DNA from: Astragalus membranaceus | Lineage: Eukaryota > Streptophyta > Magnoliopsida > Fabales > Fabaceae | DNA: 64,000 nucleotides | Assembly: GCA_039519185.1 (NCBI GenBank) | Contig: CM076849.1 | Span: forward strand, 108,009,806 to 108,073,805 | Direction: 5' to 3' | In this document: positions 40,309-52,719 of the stretch, in pieces | Position numbering within the stretch: position 1 is the stretch's first letter | Layout: every line of letters starts with the position of its first letter | Notes under the pieces: model-generated | What the model saw: the letters and a program-made list of their open reading frames with translations, nothing else | Database searches by the model: none | Told to the model about the DNA's origin: nothing | Translations under genes and position numbers: made by a program

Positions 40309-42688
40309 TGTAACACCCCGGTATTTTTATCGAGTAAAAATACCCAAGTGTACCATCATAAAATAATCAGAGATATTTTTCCTGTTTTAGATATTGAACA
40401 TAAATAAAAAACAGCTCATAACCTAGAGTCCAATATCCAAATACCAAGAAATAGCGGAAACGATTTTACAACTTTTACTGGTACAAGTTATACAATCGGA
40501 AATACAAAAATCTCAAGGGAAAGACAATAACCATGAAAACTAAGTCTTCACCGTCTTCATAAGCACACCACCTAGCTGTGCTTCTTCACCTTTTCTTTTT
40601 CCCCTGCTTCTCTGTAAAAACCACGAAATATAAACAGTGAGATACAATCTCAGTGAGTTCTACCGAAACCCCACTAACACTCGCGGTCCAGTTTTAAAAC
40701 GTTTTTAAGGTTTGACACAACACCGACCGCAATCCACTTGCTAATCCCGATGAACTAACATCCTAGGCCTTTCTACGTACCACCGACCGCAATCCACTTG
40801 CTAATCCCGATGAACGTAGTACAAACTTTTGACACAACACCGACCGCAATCCACTTGCTAATCCCGGCGAACCCCATTACCAATAGTGTTTCCTAATGGA
40901 ACAGAGCCTAGGGTAAGGGTTCATGACTTCCCCGCCTAGTATGTCAACATGGGTCGTCACCCAAACTCGATATAATATATATATATCTACAATCATATGA
41001 ACATTTAGTTCATTTACATTCAGACCAATAATTGAACATAACACCCGCATCGGGCCGTTTCCCATAGTCGATATAATATATATATCGTGAATCGTAAACC
41101 GGTTTAGACAATAAATAACAATCAGCTCGCGTCAGTTATACCGTACTACGTAGGACTCATAGTCCCTTTATTATTAATAAACGTATCCGCACACGTGTAC
41201 TATTAGTCAGTTTTTCGAAACAATCTATAACTTCAAAAACAGTTCATTATACAATTTAAATCATTTATTTGATTAGGCCTTTCAATAAGATTTCAAACGC
41301 ACCTGAGAACACCTCAATCGGGTTCCCGGATCAAAAGTTATCGCGAAAACAAAAACAGTGAATAGTTGCTGAAAATCTGCAAAGCGTCGCGACGCGAACT
41401 GCTTCCGTCGCGACGCGAAAAGTGACAGAAACTTTTTGCGTGACAAAACTGGGCCAGGTCGCGACGCGATGGGAAAGGGTCGCGACGCGACCCTCTGCAG
41501 AAAAGTGCAGTTTTTTCCGTTTTCTTGCGAAATTCGCCATTCTGCTCAATTCCGATTCTCGTTCCGACTGAAAACAGATTTAACAACCAGCAAAACAAAC
41601 CCAACCAATACCACACAATCAATCAAAAACTCAATCGAAACGAATTTTATCAAAAACGACATATTTTCCAATTAACGGTTTTTAAGTCAAAATCTTTCGA
41701 AATCAAATCGCCAAAAATTCCATTTCAACACGACACAAACTCGAGACTCGCTTCGATCGATTCCTAACCCGAAACAGACAATATCAAGTAATATTCCAGA
41801 CCAGCGAAAGCGATAAAACGACCAGTCAATTAATTCGAAAAACAAGAAATCCTAAACGTGAGTAGAACTCACCCTTGAAGCGTGAACCACGAGCGGGCCG
41901 AATTCACCGAGTAGCCACACGAACATTCCCCGCTCCGGCGACATCCAATCCCTTCCAAAGCTTTCCACTCGATCGCGAAACCTCTTTTGACCGAAATACC
42001 AAATTCCCCGAAATCCTTCACGAACACTATTCATCATCTTCCTCCCCTAACCTCCAAGACACTATTCACACAAAACCCTCAATTTGATTTTCAACCCCAA
42101 ATCACCCAACTAGCTTCCAATCAACGATCCATCACCCTTGGTTCGCGCCAACCACCATCCCAAGCTATCCTCGAGCTTCAACCATCGAAACCTCACTTTG
42201 GAGCTCTAAATCGAAAATGGTGGATTTGAGGAGAGTGAGTTGATGATGAAGATTTTGGTACCAAAACGAAGAGGAAGTAACGCTGAGCATTTTTCGTGTT
42301 GGAAGGAAGTCGTTTCGGTGAAGTCTTCTCTCTCCCTCTTCTCTTCTCCCTCACGCCATTTTCTTCTTTTTCTCTTCTTTCTCTCATTTCTCTCACTGTC
42401 TCTCGCTTTCTTCTTTCTTCTTTTCTTTCTTTTATTAATTCTTTCCTTTCACACTCACACACATACACGTATATACATATATTTATCTAAATCTCTTATT
42501 TCGATTCCACATTGATCTAAATCTCTTATTTCGATTCCGAAAATTCCTTGATCCGTATTATCCGTTAACGATCCGATGACAACCAATAAATAATTTTAGC
42601 ACTCAGTAAATTTACCAGTCAAGTACTAAATTAATTTAATTGGGTTAACACCCAAATAATTCCTACTAATTATTTTGCGGATGTTACA
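40309..42688 (-). mobile_element. Complete family-F LTR
   Basis: 2380 bp from TGTAACACCCCGG to GCGGATGTTACA. It is flanked by a PBS on the left and by a polypurine tract plus internal sequence on the right, so it serves as 5' LTR of one element and 3' LTR of another. In sense it has a GA-rich leader (42468-42330), donor AGG/GTGAGT (boundary 41872) in the inverted repeat 41858-41872, TCGCGACGCGA palindromes (41385-41497), a GATCAAAAGTTAT block (41330-41342), three copies of the D-type tandem repeat (40720-40870) and acceptor TTTTTACAG (40612-40613). Confidence 0.9.
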
Positions 42689-43145
42689 TTCTCCCCAACT
42701 TAAAAGAATTTTGTCCTCAAAATTTCGTCAAGTCTTTCATCCGACTAACCGAGGATCGATATCCTCAGAAAGGTCTTAAATTGCTGGAACTCATTCTTGA
42801 GTTAACGAAATGAGTGTAGAAAATCTTCCCAAAGTTGGCACATCAATCTCCAAGTATGATCCACTACTACCTTGATACGAACTCTCTAGTTACGAATCAT
42901 CACGAGAAACTCCTCTTTCGCCTACATAGGCTCGGCACCGCGTTCGAAAACACTTCCGAAGCTTCATTCCAATTATCCTCGCTTGCTCCCCAACTTTGAT
43001 TGATCTAAATCTAAGGGTTTAATACAAGACACTTGATAGACATACAGGTTGAAAATGAGATCCACAAATTGGTACTCCACGGTATGATAAGTACAAACAT
43101 GATTTTCTCGAAGGGTGTACACACGACCTCAACAAATCTTCTAAA
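42689..43145 (-). mobile_element. Second family-F internal fragment
   Basis: Polypurine tract and 3' internal region nearly identical to 36573-37030 (I see one substitution and a 2-bp indel). It stops at CTTCTAAAA where the GTACGA array begins. It shows that F is a tandem array sharing an LTR. Confidence 0.85.
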
Positions 43146-44735
43146 AAAAGGTACAAACTCGTACGAGTTGGTACAATATGGGCCAAATTGTATGATTTGG
43201 TCGAAACTAGTACGAACAGGTACGAAATCGTACGAAATGGTATGAATAGTACGAACTCGAAAAAATGGTTCGAAATCGTATTACCTTATACAATATGGGC
43301 CAAATTGTACGATTTGGTCCGACCTGGTACGAAATCACATGAAATGGTATGAAATGGTACAAACAGGTACGAAATCGTCAAACTGGTACGAACCCATACA
43401 AGTTTGTACAATATGGGCCAAATCGTAGGATTTGGTCCGAACTGGTACGAAATCACACGAAATGGTATGAAATGGAACAAACAGGTACGAACTCGTCCGA
43501 GTATGTACAATATGGGCCAAATTGTACACTTCGTGCGAACTGGTACGAAATCTCACGAATTGGTTTGAAATGGTACAAACAGGTACGAAATCGTACGAAC
43601 TAGTAGGAACTCGAAAAAATGGTACGAACTCGTACGAGTATGTACAATATGGGCCAAATCGTACGATTTGGTCCGAACTGGTACAAAATCCCACGAAATG
43701 GTATTAACAGGTACGAAATCGTACGAAATGGTATTAACTAGTACGAACTCGAAAAAATGGTACGAAATCGTACTAGTTTATACAATATGGGCCAAATCGT
43801 ACGATTTGGTCCGAACTGGTACGAAATCATACGAAATGGTATGAAATAAAACAAACAGTACGAAATCGTAGGAACTGTACGAAACCGAAAAAAATGGTAC
43901 GAACTCGTACCAGTTTATATAATATCGGCCAAATCGTACGATTTGGTCCGAACTGGTACGAAATCACACGAAATGGTATGAAATGGAACAAACAGGTACG
44001 AACTCGTCTGAGTATGTACAATATGGGCCAAATGGTACACTTTGGTCCAACTGGTACGAAATCACACGAAATGGTATGAAATGGAACAAACAGGTACGAA
44101 CTCGTCCGAGTATGTACAATATGGGCCAAATTGTACACTTTGGTCCCAACTGGCACGAAATCACACGAAATGGTATGAACAGGTACGAAATCGTACGAAA
44201 TGGTATGAACTAGTAAGAACTCGAAAAAATGGTACGAAATCGTACCAGTTTATACAATATGGGCAAAATCCTACAATTTGGTCCGAACTGGTACGAAAAC
44301 AAACAAAATGGTATAACTCGTACAGTTTGTACAATATGGGCCAAATAGTAGGATTTGGCCCGAGCTGGTACAAAATCACATGAAATGGTATGAAATGGTA
44401 CAAACTGGGACGAAATCGTACGAACTGGTACGAACTTGTACGAGTTTGTACAATATGGGCCAAATCGTACGATTGTCCGAACTGGTTCGAGATCATACGA
44501 AATGGTATGAAATGGTACAAACAGTACGAAATTGTACGAACAGGTACGAACTCGTAAAAAAAGGTACAAACTCGTACGAGTTGGTACAATAAGGCCAAAT
44601 TGTATGATTGGTCGAAACTAGTACGAACAGGTACGAAATCGTACGAAATGGTATGAATAGTACGAACTCGAAAAAATGGTTCGAAATCGTATAACTTTAT
44701 ACAATATGGGCCAAATCGTACGATTTGGTCCGACA
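43146..44735. repeat. Tandem array of ~20-bp GTACGA units
   Basis: Variants of a ~20-bp unit starting GTACGA or GTATGA are ordered into longer blocks marked by TACAATATGGGCCAAAT. The marker recurs near 43173, 43290, 43408, 43507, 43644, 43781, 43917, 44018, 44116, 44253, 44331, 44449, 44587 and 44701. The intervals (78, 98-101, 114-118, 136-138) are close to 4, 5, 6 and 7 times 19.6 bp. It runs into the N gap. Frames across it on both strands are by-products of the repeat. Confidence 0.9.
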
Positions 44736-45235
44736 NNNNNNNNNNNNNNNNNNNNNNNNNNNNNNNNNNNNNNNNNNNNNNNNNNNNNNNNNNNNNNNNN
44801 NNNNNNNNNNNNNNNNNNNNNNNNNNNNNNNNNNNNNNNNNNNNNNNNNNNNNNNNNNNNNNNNNNNNNNNNNNNNNNNNNNNNNNNNNNNNNNNNNNNN
44901 NNNNNNNNNNNNNNNNNNNNNNNNNNNNNNNNNNNNNNNNNNNNNNNNNNNNNNNNNNNNNNNNNNNNNNNNNNNNNNNNNNNNNNNNNNNNNNNNNNNN
45001 NNNNNNNNNNNNNNNNNNNNNNNNNNNNNNNNNNNNNNNNNNNNNNNNNNNNNNNNNNNNNNNNNNNNNNNNNNNNNNNNNNNNNNNNNNNNNNNNNNNN
45101 NNNNNNNNNNNNNNNNNNNNNNNNNNNNNNNNNNNNNNNNNNNNNNNNNNNNNNNNNNNNNNNNNNNNNNNNNNNNNNNNNNNNNNNNNNNNNNNNNNNN
45201 NNNNNNNNNNNNNNNNNNNNNNNNNNNNNNNNNNN
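44736..45235. other. Assembly gap of 500 N
   Basis: Exactly 500 unknown bases, a usual placeholder for a scaffold join of unknown size. Sequence to the left (GTACGA array) and right (family-E LTR) is unrelated. Confidence 0.98.
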
Positions 45236-47561
45236 CGGAATAAGAATAATAACTCGCTAAGCCTCTCGAACACGTCGCATACACTCCACATAGTCATTAA
45301 ACAGTTAAATTAATTAAACTATCAAACTCCAGCCACGCCCCCTAGGTGCTACAGTATCAGAGAGCGACTCGACAACATCCCACAGCTGATAAGGAAGGCA
45401 GCAGGTCCTTCACTCGCGGTTACCTGCAGCGTTGCCACAATAGAGCAACATTCCAAGCAGAAGGGTGAGCTCAATTCAATCCATATAATAAATCACATGA
45501 TAAGCAGTAAGTCAAGTCACAGCACTAGAGTAAACACATCACAAATCATCAATCACGTCATTACAACAACTCATAGAGTAAACACATCGCAAATCATCAA
45601 TCACGTCATTACAACAACTCATCACAATGCCATGCGGCTATATGAGATGCAACCCCCACCAGGGCATATGCATGATGGTACCATACTCGTCACTGCCACT
45701 ATGGGCGAACATCGTCACTGCCACTATGGGCGAACATCGTCACTGCCACTATGGGCGAAATGCACATGCTATGAGACACTATGGACACATGTGCAACCAC
45801 AAATCATCATAATCACAGCATCATCAAAATATGGACCACTAAGGGCAACAACGTCATTTAATTAGCCACTAAGGGCATCCTCGTCGTAATCACATCATCA
45901 TCAAAATATTGACCACTAAGGGCAACAACGTCATTTAATTAGCCACTAAGGGCATCCTCGTCATAATCATCACAATCACATCATCATCAAAAATATTGGC
46001 CACTAAGGGCAAAAGCGTCAATTAACTAGCCACTAAGGACATCATCGTCATAATCATCCATAATCACATCTTCATCAAAAATATTGGCCACTAAGGGCAA
46101 AAGCGTCATTTAACTAACCACTAAGGGCATCATCGTCATAATCATCCATTTTGATACTAAAACGTTAAAACTGCTGGTTGTGCGCAAAAGGATTTTCAAA
46201 AAAAATAAACTCAACATGGCTTCACAACGTCATGGGATGACCACCGGGGACAGCCTCTTGGGCGCCCAGAAAACACCAGAAAATGATAAGTTTTTATTTT
46301 AAAAATATGACACACAGGTAGACAACCGAAAAAGCTTTCCAACACTTTTTGAAACGTTTTAAAACGGGTGCCCGAGTCAAAAGATATAGCGAAAACAGTT
46401 TTTATTAAAAATCGGGAACATCCTGAAAATGGCGCCCAGGCACAGGGATCCGGCGCCCAGCAACACAGAATTTGGCAACACAGGCAACAGGCGCGCGCAC
46501 GGGCGCCATGCGCCCAGGGCAGCAACACACGCACTGGCGCGCAACACAGCGCCCAGGAGAGGGGATCCGGCGCCCAGAAACTGGCGCAGCTTAGACACAG
46601 TTTGATTCCAGAATTTGACTCAACTTTGGAGACCCATAACTTGAGCTACACAACTCCAAATTGAACGAAACCAGTTCCAAAACGACCGGCTTTAAGTCTA
46701 TTTTCAAAAGCAACCAGCCACGTAATTTTTGGATTAACACAACAATACCAGTTTTAGAAAAACCGAACAGTGTCCAGGAATGCACACATATGGCGCCCAA
46801 GGCGCCTAGGAGTTACAAAATCTTATTTCTCATCAATTAAATTACTAATTCAACACCAAAATTCAATTACCAATATGAACATCAAATTACCACGGTCATC
46901 TCCAATTATCATCAATCACAATACCATCAAAACATTAATCAAACACGTGATATGCAATTCACCCTTTTAACAATTAGAACATCACTCTTGCAATTTTAAT
47001 CATAGAATTCACAATCCAAATCATCATGATCATCACATACATTCATAAATCCAACATGAAATCACACACATATCAAGGACATGGATAGATCTAGGCAATC
47101 CCCAACTTACAACCTATCATGAATATCTATTATATAGAAAGATAGAACTCCCCTAACCTCTTAAACGTATGCTCCTTAGACACCCACAAGGTCTTCTTCT
47201 TTCCTCTTTGCAAGTCGAACCCTTCTCCTTCTTTTTCCTTGAAGCTTTGCGAAATCTTCTTCTCCTCTCTCTTCTCCAACGGCGCCCTCACTCTCTCTAT
47301 TCTCTTCTCTCAATTTCGCACCTTTCTTTTCTTTTGCACAAAATGACCTAAACCCTAATTTTTGGGATTAAGTATGCGCCTAGGTCATGGGTCATGGGTC
47401 ATGGGCTCTCCTCAGCTTAAGCCCAATTTAATTGTCAACACCACCTCCTACTACAATACCACACCTTATTATATGCTATAATTTTTAATTATACTAATTA
47501 AATAAAATAAACGCCTAAATACTTAATTAAATAAATTAATTAAATATTTTGGGGTGTTACA
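45236..47561 (-). mobile_element. Family-E LTR H, left end missing in the gap
   Basis: Related to LTR E from its TCACTAAGCCTCTC-type region (11346) onward and ending GGGGTGTTACA inside TAT2 pol, so it is an insertion in that gene. In sense it has an AAACCCTAA telobox (47350-47358), a GA-rich leader (47340-47170), donor GAG/GTTAGG (boundary 47157), GGCGCCC dyads (46427-46580), a GAGTCAAAAGATA block (46374-46386) and acceptor CTGCAG (45424-45425). Minisatellites lie at 45688-45760 (three ~25-bp units, CACTGCCACTATGGGCGAA) and 45835-46145 (four units around GGCCACTAAGGGCAA). Confidence 0.85.
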
Positions 47562-48867
47562 GAGTCTACCTGCGCATTACTACTGCACAGCCATAGATGA
47601 AAAGCCGGATGACAAGCCTTGGTATCATGATATCAAACAGTACATCATCAGCAGAGAATACCCTCCTGGGGCATCTGAAAATGACAAGAGAACACTTCGG
47701 CGACTGTCAAGGAATTTCTTCCTCAGCGGTGAGGTTCTCTACAAAAGGAATTATGACATGGTCCTCTTAAGGTGTGTTGCTAAAGAAGAAGCTGAAAGAA
47801 TCATGAAAGATGTACACGAGGGCTCATTCGGAACTCATTCCAGTGCGCATACTATGGCTAGACAGATTTTAAGGGCGGGCTATTACTGGTTGCAGATGGA
47901 AGGTGACTGCTACAGCTTTGTCCGAAAGTGCCACAAGTGCCAAATCTACGCTGACCACATTCATGTGCCGCCTGCCAAATTGAATGTTCTGACTGCATCC
48001 TGGCCGTTTTCAGTGTGGGGAATGGATGTCATCGGTCCCATTGAACCCAAAGCATCAAATGGGCATCGCTTCATCTTAGTTGCCATCGACTATTTCACGA
48101 AGTGGGTTGAAGCTGTCTCATACTCCAGTGTAACCAGTTCAGTGGTTGCCAAATTTGTGAAGAAGGATCTGATTTGCCGTTATGGTCTTCCTAACAAGAT
48201 CATCACTGATAACGGCAGCAATCTGAATAGCAAAATGATGAAGGACCTGTGCGCAGAGTTCAAAATTCAACATCATAATTCTTCCCCCTATCGGCCCAAG
48301 ATGAATGGAGCGGTGGAGGTAGCTAACAAGAACATCAAAAAGATTGTGCAAAAAATGGTGGTCACATACAAGGATTGGCACGAGATGCTTCCTTTCGCTC
48401 TACATGGCTATCGTACTTCAGTGCGCACTTAAACTGGGGCAACTCCTTTCTCTCTGGTATACGGGTCAGAGGCGGTCCTCCCAATCGAGGTTGAGATACC
48501 ATCCCTTCGGGTACTCATGGAAGCTAAACTGGACGAAGCAGAGTGGGTGCAGGCTCGTCTGGATCAGCTAAACCTCATTGAAGAAAAAACAATTGCAGCT
48601 TTGTGTCATGGGCAGCTGTACCAACAGAGAATGAGAACAGCTTTTGACAAGAAAGTCCGGCACCGTGAATTCAAGCAGGGAGATTTGGTGCTTAAGAAGA
48701 TCTTGCCCATCCAGACTGATCCCCGAGGGAAATGGACACCCACTTATGACGGCCCGTATGTGGTCAAGAAAGCCTTTTCTAGAGGAGCGCTGATACTCAC
48801 GAACATGGACGGAGAGGATTTAAGGAACCCAGTCAATTCCGATCAAGTGAAGAAGTATTATGTCTGA
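47562..48867 (+). pseudogene. pol: TAT2 pol fragment: integrase, interrupted
   Basis: Begins after LTR H in the linker between the second RNase H and integrase (LPAHYYC...) and carries the integrase HHCC region (HEGSFGTHSSAH...CHKCQ). The catalytic motifs are WGMDVIGP, TDNGSN and NGAVEVANKN, and the C-terminal GPYVVKKAF module ends KKYYV with TGA at 48865-48867. One in-frame TAA (48430-48432) replaces the Ser codon seen in TAT1 and is the only lesion in this part. It keeps the 92 bp missing from TAT1. Upstream gag, RT and RNase H are absent, probably lost in the gap or at the misjoin. Confidence 0.9.
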
Positions 48868-49079
48868 AAGAAATAGACGAAAAAAGAGAAAGACAAGCCA
48901 AGTAAGAGTTAGCTCGCTAGGTTGAAAACCCGAAAGGGCGGCCTAGGCAAAATCAGAGCGACCCGGTGGATTGAAAACCCGCAAAGGGCGATCCAGGCAA
49001 AAATTAGGGTCAGAAAACTTGGGCATGAAAAGTAAAGAAAGGCATACAACTCCTCTGAAGGCTTGGATGAGGGAGTGAT
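48868..49079 (+). other. TAT2 post-pol spacer
   Basis: Holds the same pair of GC-rich imperfect repeats as TAT1 (48909-48948 and 48958-48998), followed by sequence matching 9385-9455. It is cut by LTR B3 after GGGAGTGAT. Confidence 0.8.
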
Positions 49080-51693
49080 TGTAACACCCCTTTCTACCCG
49101 TTACTTCGTTTATAAAAATCAGAGTTTGAAAATCTCGTTCATAGGGAAATGTTACACATACTTCAATAAAACGTCGCTTAGCAGTTTTGAAAAACAGTTC
49201 AACTCAATACTCATGCATTCGCGTAGCACATCACAAATAAAGAATCTCCAATCTCATTTCAACGTCACTTCTAAAACTCAACATAACACAACCCAATACG
49301 CAGCGGAAAATAGTAAAACATAACCAAATAGTCCACATGGACATAATAATCAAAAATCATGAATAAATGCCGAGTTCGTTATCCCCCCTGAGTGCTACGT
49401 ATCAGAGCATGACGACTCGACTCAAAAGTGAAGCTAATACCTTCACTGGGAATCACCTGCACGTTACCAACACGGGGGTAACATTCAAACAGGAAAGGGT
49501 GAGCATCATTTCAGTCTATATAATAGAAAATATGATAAGCACTAATCATAGGCTACGCACTAGAACAATCAGCATCCAAACACCAAATACTCACATCATA
49601 GTCATCTCTTACGTCATTTACAATAACTCATTACATATCATGTGGATTTATGAAATGCAACCCACTCGCGGGTATATGCATGAAGGTACCTTTTCACAAA
49701 ACGTCGCTTAGCCACTCAGGCCTTATCATCACTTAGCCACTCAGGCCTCAAAACATCACTGGGTTTATGCATATGGGCATGAGACACTATGACATGCACC
49801 ACTCACAATACACACATACACAATTACTCAATTCATGGTCAACTATGTGACCCGTCACTTACCGGTTTGCCGAATAAAGGCACAGCACCTGTCACTTCAC
49901 AATTCACACACAAATAACGTCACTTAGCCTTTTAGGCCTTAACATCACTTAGCCACTCAGGCCCCAAATGTCACTTACACATAAACATCATTCAACTCAA
50001 ACATTAGCCACTGAGGGCAAAAGCGTCATTTGACTAACCACCAAGGGCATCCTCGTCATTTACACATCATTATCATTAACTTTGGCCACTAGGGGCAAAA
50101 CAGTCATTTAACTAGCCACCAAGGGCATCCTCGTCATTTACACATCATTATCATTAACTTTGGCCACTAGGGGCAAAACAGTCATTTTTGACACTACCGT
50201 GTTAAAACTGTTGTTTATACACCAAAAGGGATTTTTAAAGAGTTCCACGTCATTTTTCAATGTCACTGGGACGATCACCGGGGGCAGCCACTTGGGCGCC
50301 CACAAACAGTCAGAAAATAACAACTTTTCATTTTAAAAATTGAACCCACAATTAGACAACGTAAAAAGCTTCACGGCACTTTTCGAATCGTTCAAAACGG
50401 ACGTCTGAGTCAAAAGTTATGATAAAAACAATTTTGGAAAAATTAGGCAACATCCTGGGAACAGGCGCCTTAGGCGCCCAGGCAACCAGGCAACAAGTGC
50501 ACAGGCGCCCAGCGCCCAGGCAACATCAACAACGCACGGAACACAGCATGGGCGCCTAGCGCCCCGTGGCAACAACGCGCGCGCACAGCGCAGCGCAACA
50601 CGAACAAGACACGGGCGCCTAGCGCCCAGGGGAACAACAACGCAGGGAACACGCACGCCACAGGCGCCCAGCGCCCAGGCGCGCACACACGCACAGCACA
50701 ACACAACATCAGGCGCCCAGCGCCCAGCATAGGCGCTTAGCGCCCAGCACACAGCAGCAACGTCCAGAATTTTACCAAAACGCTTTTTAACACTAAAAAT
50801 TGTTTTCTTAACAATTCCAAATCATAAAACTCAACATTTTCCCAGCAACTAAACATACACATATTTTAATCAATTTCTCAAAAATTCAATTGGGCATTGT
50901 CTTCCCTATCCCCTTGGCGCCCTAGGCGCCTATATACCATCCATCAAATCTTGCGAACAACACAAGTAAAATCCAACACAAATTCAGTTTCATGATCAAT
51001 TCCACTTCGCATACACGCATATATATAATGGCCAATACCAACAAAGCATCAAGAAACATCAAGAACTCAAGCATCTCTCAATTCGCATACATCTATATGT
51101 AAAAGCCAACATCAACAATGCATCAAGAAACATCAAGAACTCAAACATCCCTCAATTCGCATACATCTATATATAAAAACCAACATCAACAATACATCAA
51201 TAAATCTAGTCTAACCCTAGATCTAGAACTCATCATATGAAGTATTAGATAGAGTGATAGAGCTCCCCTAACCTCGAAATTGAAGAACGGAGGCTCCGGA
51301 GATAGTCACGTACAGGACCACAGCAACAAAATCAAGCTCCTTGCTCTTCCTTGATTTGCGACTTCTTCTCCTCTTCCTCTTCTCTCCTACGGCGCCTCCT
51401 TGCTCTCTCTCTATCTCACGCTCTTTTCTTTCTTTCTTGTTTTTCTCTTTTGATTTCGCAACAACTAGCAAAACCCTAACCCCCTATGCGCTACTCCACT
51501 TCGCATATGACAAGGATAATGGGCTTGGGCTTCTCACTTAGGCCCAAGTCCATTTGGTTTGGCACCTCCACTTTCTACCACTCCCTACACACATTAGTAT
51601 AAATTCTAATTAATTAAAATACATCGAATAATTTAATTTAAATCCCCAATTACTTAATTAAATAAATTAATTAAATAATTTTAGGGTGTTACA
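49080..51693 (-). mobile_element. Element B copy 2, 3' LTR (B3), chimeric left end
   Basis: 2614 bp. It follows B1 at the three allele-diagnostic sites (ACCGGTTTG, CAGCATAGG, CAAGTAAAA). Two substitutions in the first ~280 bp (ACTTCTAAAA near 49270 and CAAAAATCATG near 49353) are absent from B1, B2 and B4. The left flank AGTGAT lies in TAT2 and does not match the right flank TTAAG. The left end therefore comes from another B-family insertion. Confidence 0.85.
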
Positions 51694-51705
51694 ACTCTCC
51701 CCCAC

Positions 51706-52719
51706 TTAGAATATTTCGTCCTCGAAATTTACCTGATCAAACAACTCTGGGTAGGATTCTCGCATCTTGCTCTCTAGCTCCCAAGTCATACTCTCGCCGG
51801 CAGCTCCTAGCCAGACCACTTTCACTAATGCAATCTCTTTGCCTCTAAGCGCCTTCACTTCACGATCCTCAATCCGTACGGGCATCGTCTCCACAGTGAG
51901 ATTATCCCGCACCTCTACTTCGTCCATATGGATCACATGAGATGGATCCGAAACATACTTCCGAAGTTGTGACACGTGAAACACGTCATGCAAGTTCGAA
52001 AGATTTGGCGGTAAAGCCACTCTATAAGCCACATTTCCGATTCTTTCAGAAATCTGATAAGGACCAACAAATCGAGGAGTGAGCTTCTTCGATTTCAACG
52101 CTCGGCCAACACCGGTAATAGGAGAAACCCTCAAGAACACATGCTCACCCTCCTGGAACTCTAAATCCTTCCTCCGCTTGTCATGGTAACTCTTCTGACG
52201 ACTCTGCGAAGCCTTCATCTTTTCACGGATCATCTTGATCTTCTCTGTAGTCTCCCGGACAATCTCCGTACCCAGCACTACACTTTCTCCCGACTCATAC
52301 CAACATAACGGTGTCCTACACTTTCGACCATACAATGCTTCGAACGGTGCCATCCCGATACTGGAATGGTGACTGTTGTTATAGGTAAACTCAATCAACG
52401 CAAGGTAGGAATCCCATGAACCCCGCTGTTCCAATACACAAGCCCTCAACAAATCCTCTAACGACTGAATTGTCCTCTCTGACTGACCGTCTGTCTGGGG
52501 ATGATACGCCGAACTCATTTTTAACTTAGAACCCAATTCTTTCTGCAAACTCTTCCAAAACTCGGAAGTGAACCTCGGATCCCTATCTGACACAATACTC
52601 TTCGGAACACCGTGCAGCCTCACAATTTCTTTGACATATACCTCTGCCAATCTCGACACCGGATAAGTGATATTAATAGGAATAAAATGCGCAGACTTCG
52701 TTAACCTATCAATGATCAC
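51706..52719 (-). CDS. pol: Element B integrase core and chromodomain-like C-terminus (copy 2)
   Basis: The 337-residue translation equals that of 28693-29706: integrase Asp45 and Glu81, GPY-like module and chromodomain-like tail. It overlaps the upstream frame by 4 bp through the same one-base loss. A shared identical frameshift is what one expects if the two copies are the same physical element represented twice. Confidence 0.9.
   Translation of the reverse strand: MIIDRLTKSAHFIPINITYPVSRLAEVYVKEIVRLHGVPKSIVSDRDPRFTSEFWKSLQKELGSKLKMSSAYHPQTDGQSERTIQSLEDLLRACVLEQRGSWDSYLALIEFTYNNSHHSSIGMAPFEALYGRKCRTPLCWYESGESVVLGTEIVRETTEKIKMIREKMKASQSRQKSYHDKRRKDLEFQEGEHVFLRVSPITGVGRALKSKKLTPRFVGPYQISERIGNVAYRVALPPNLSNLHDVFHVSQLRKYVSDPSHVIHMDEVEVRDNLTVETMPVRIEDREVKALRGKEIALVKVVWLGAAGESMTWELESKMRESYPELFDQVNFEDEIF

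Noticed and set aside
44161..45297. Long frame crossing the N gap
   Set aside because: Half of it is unknown bases and the rest is the 20-bp tandem repeat; no evidence of coding.
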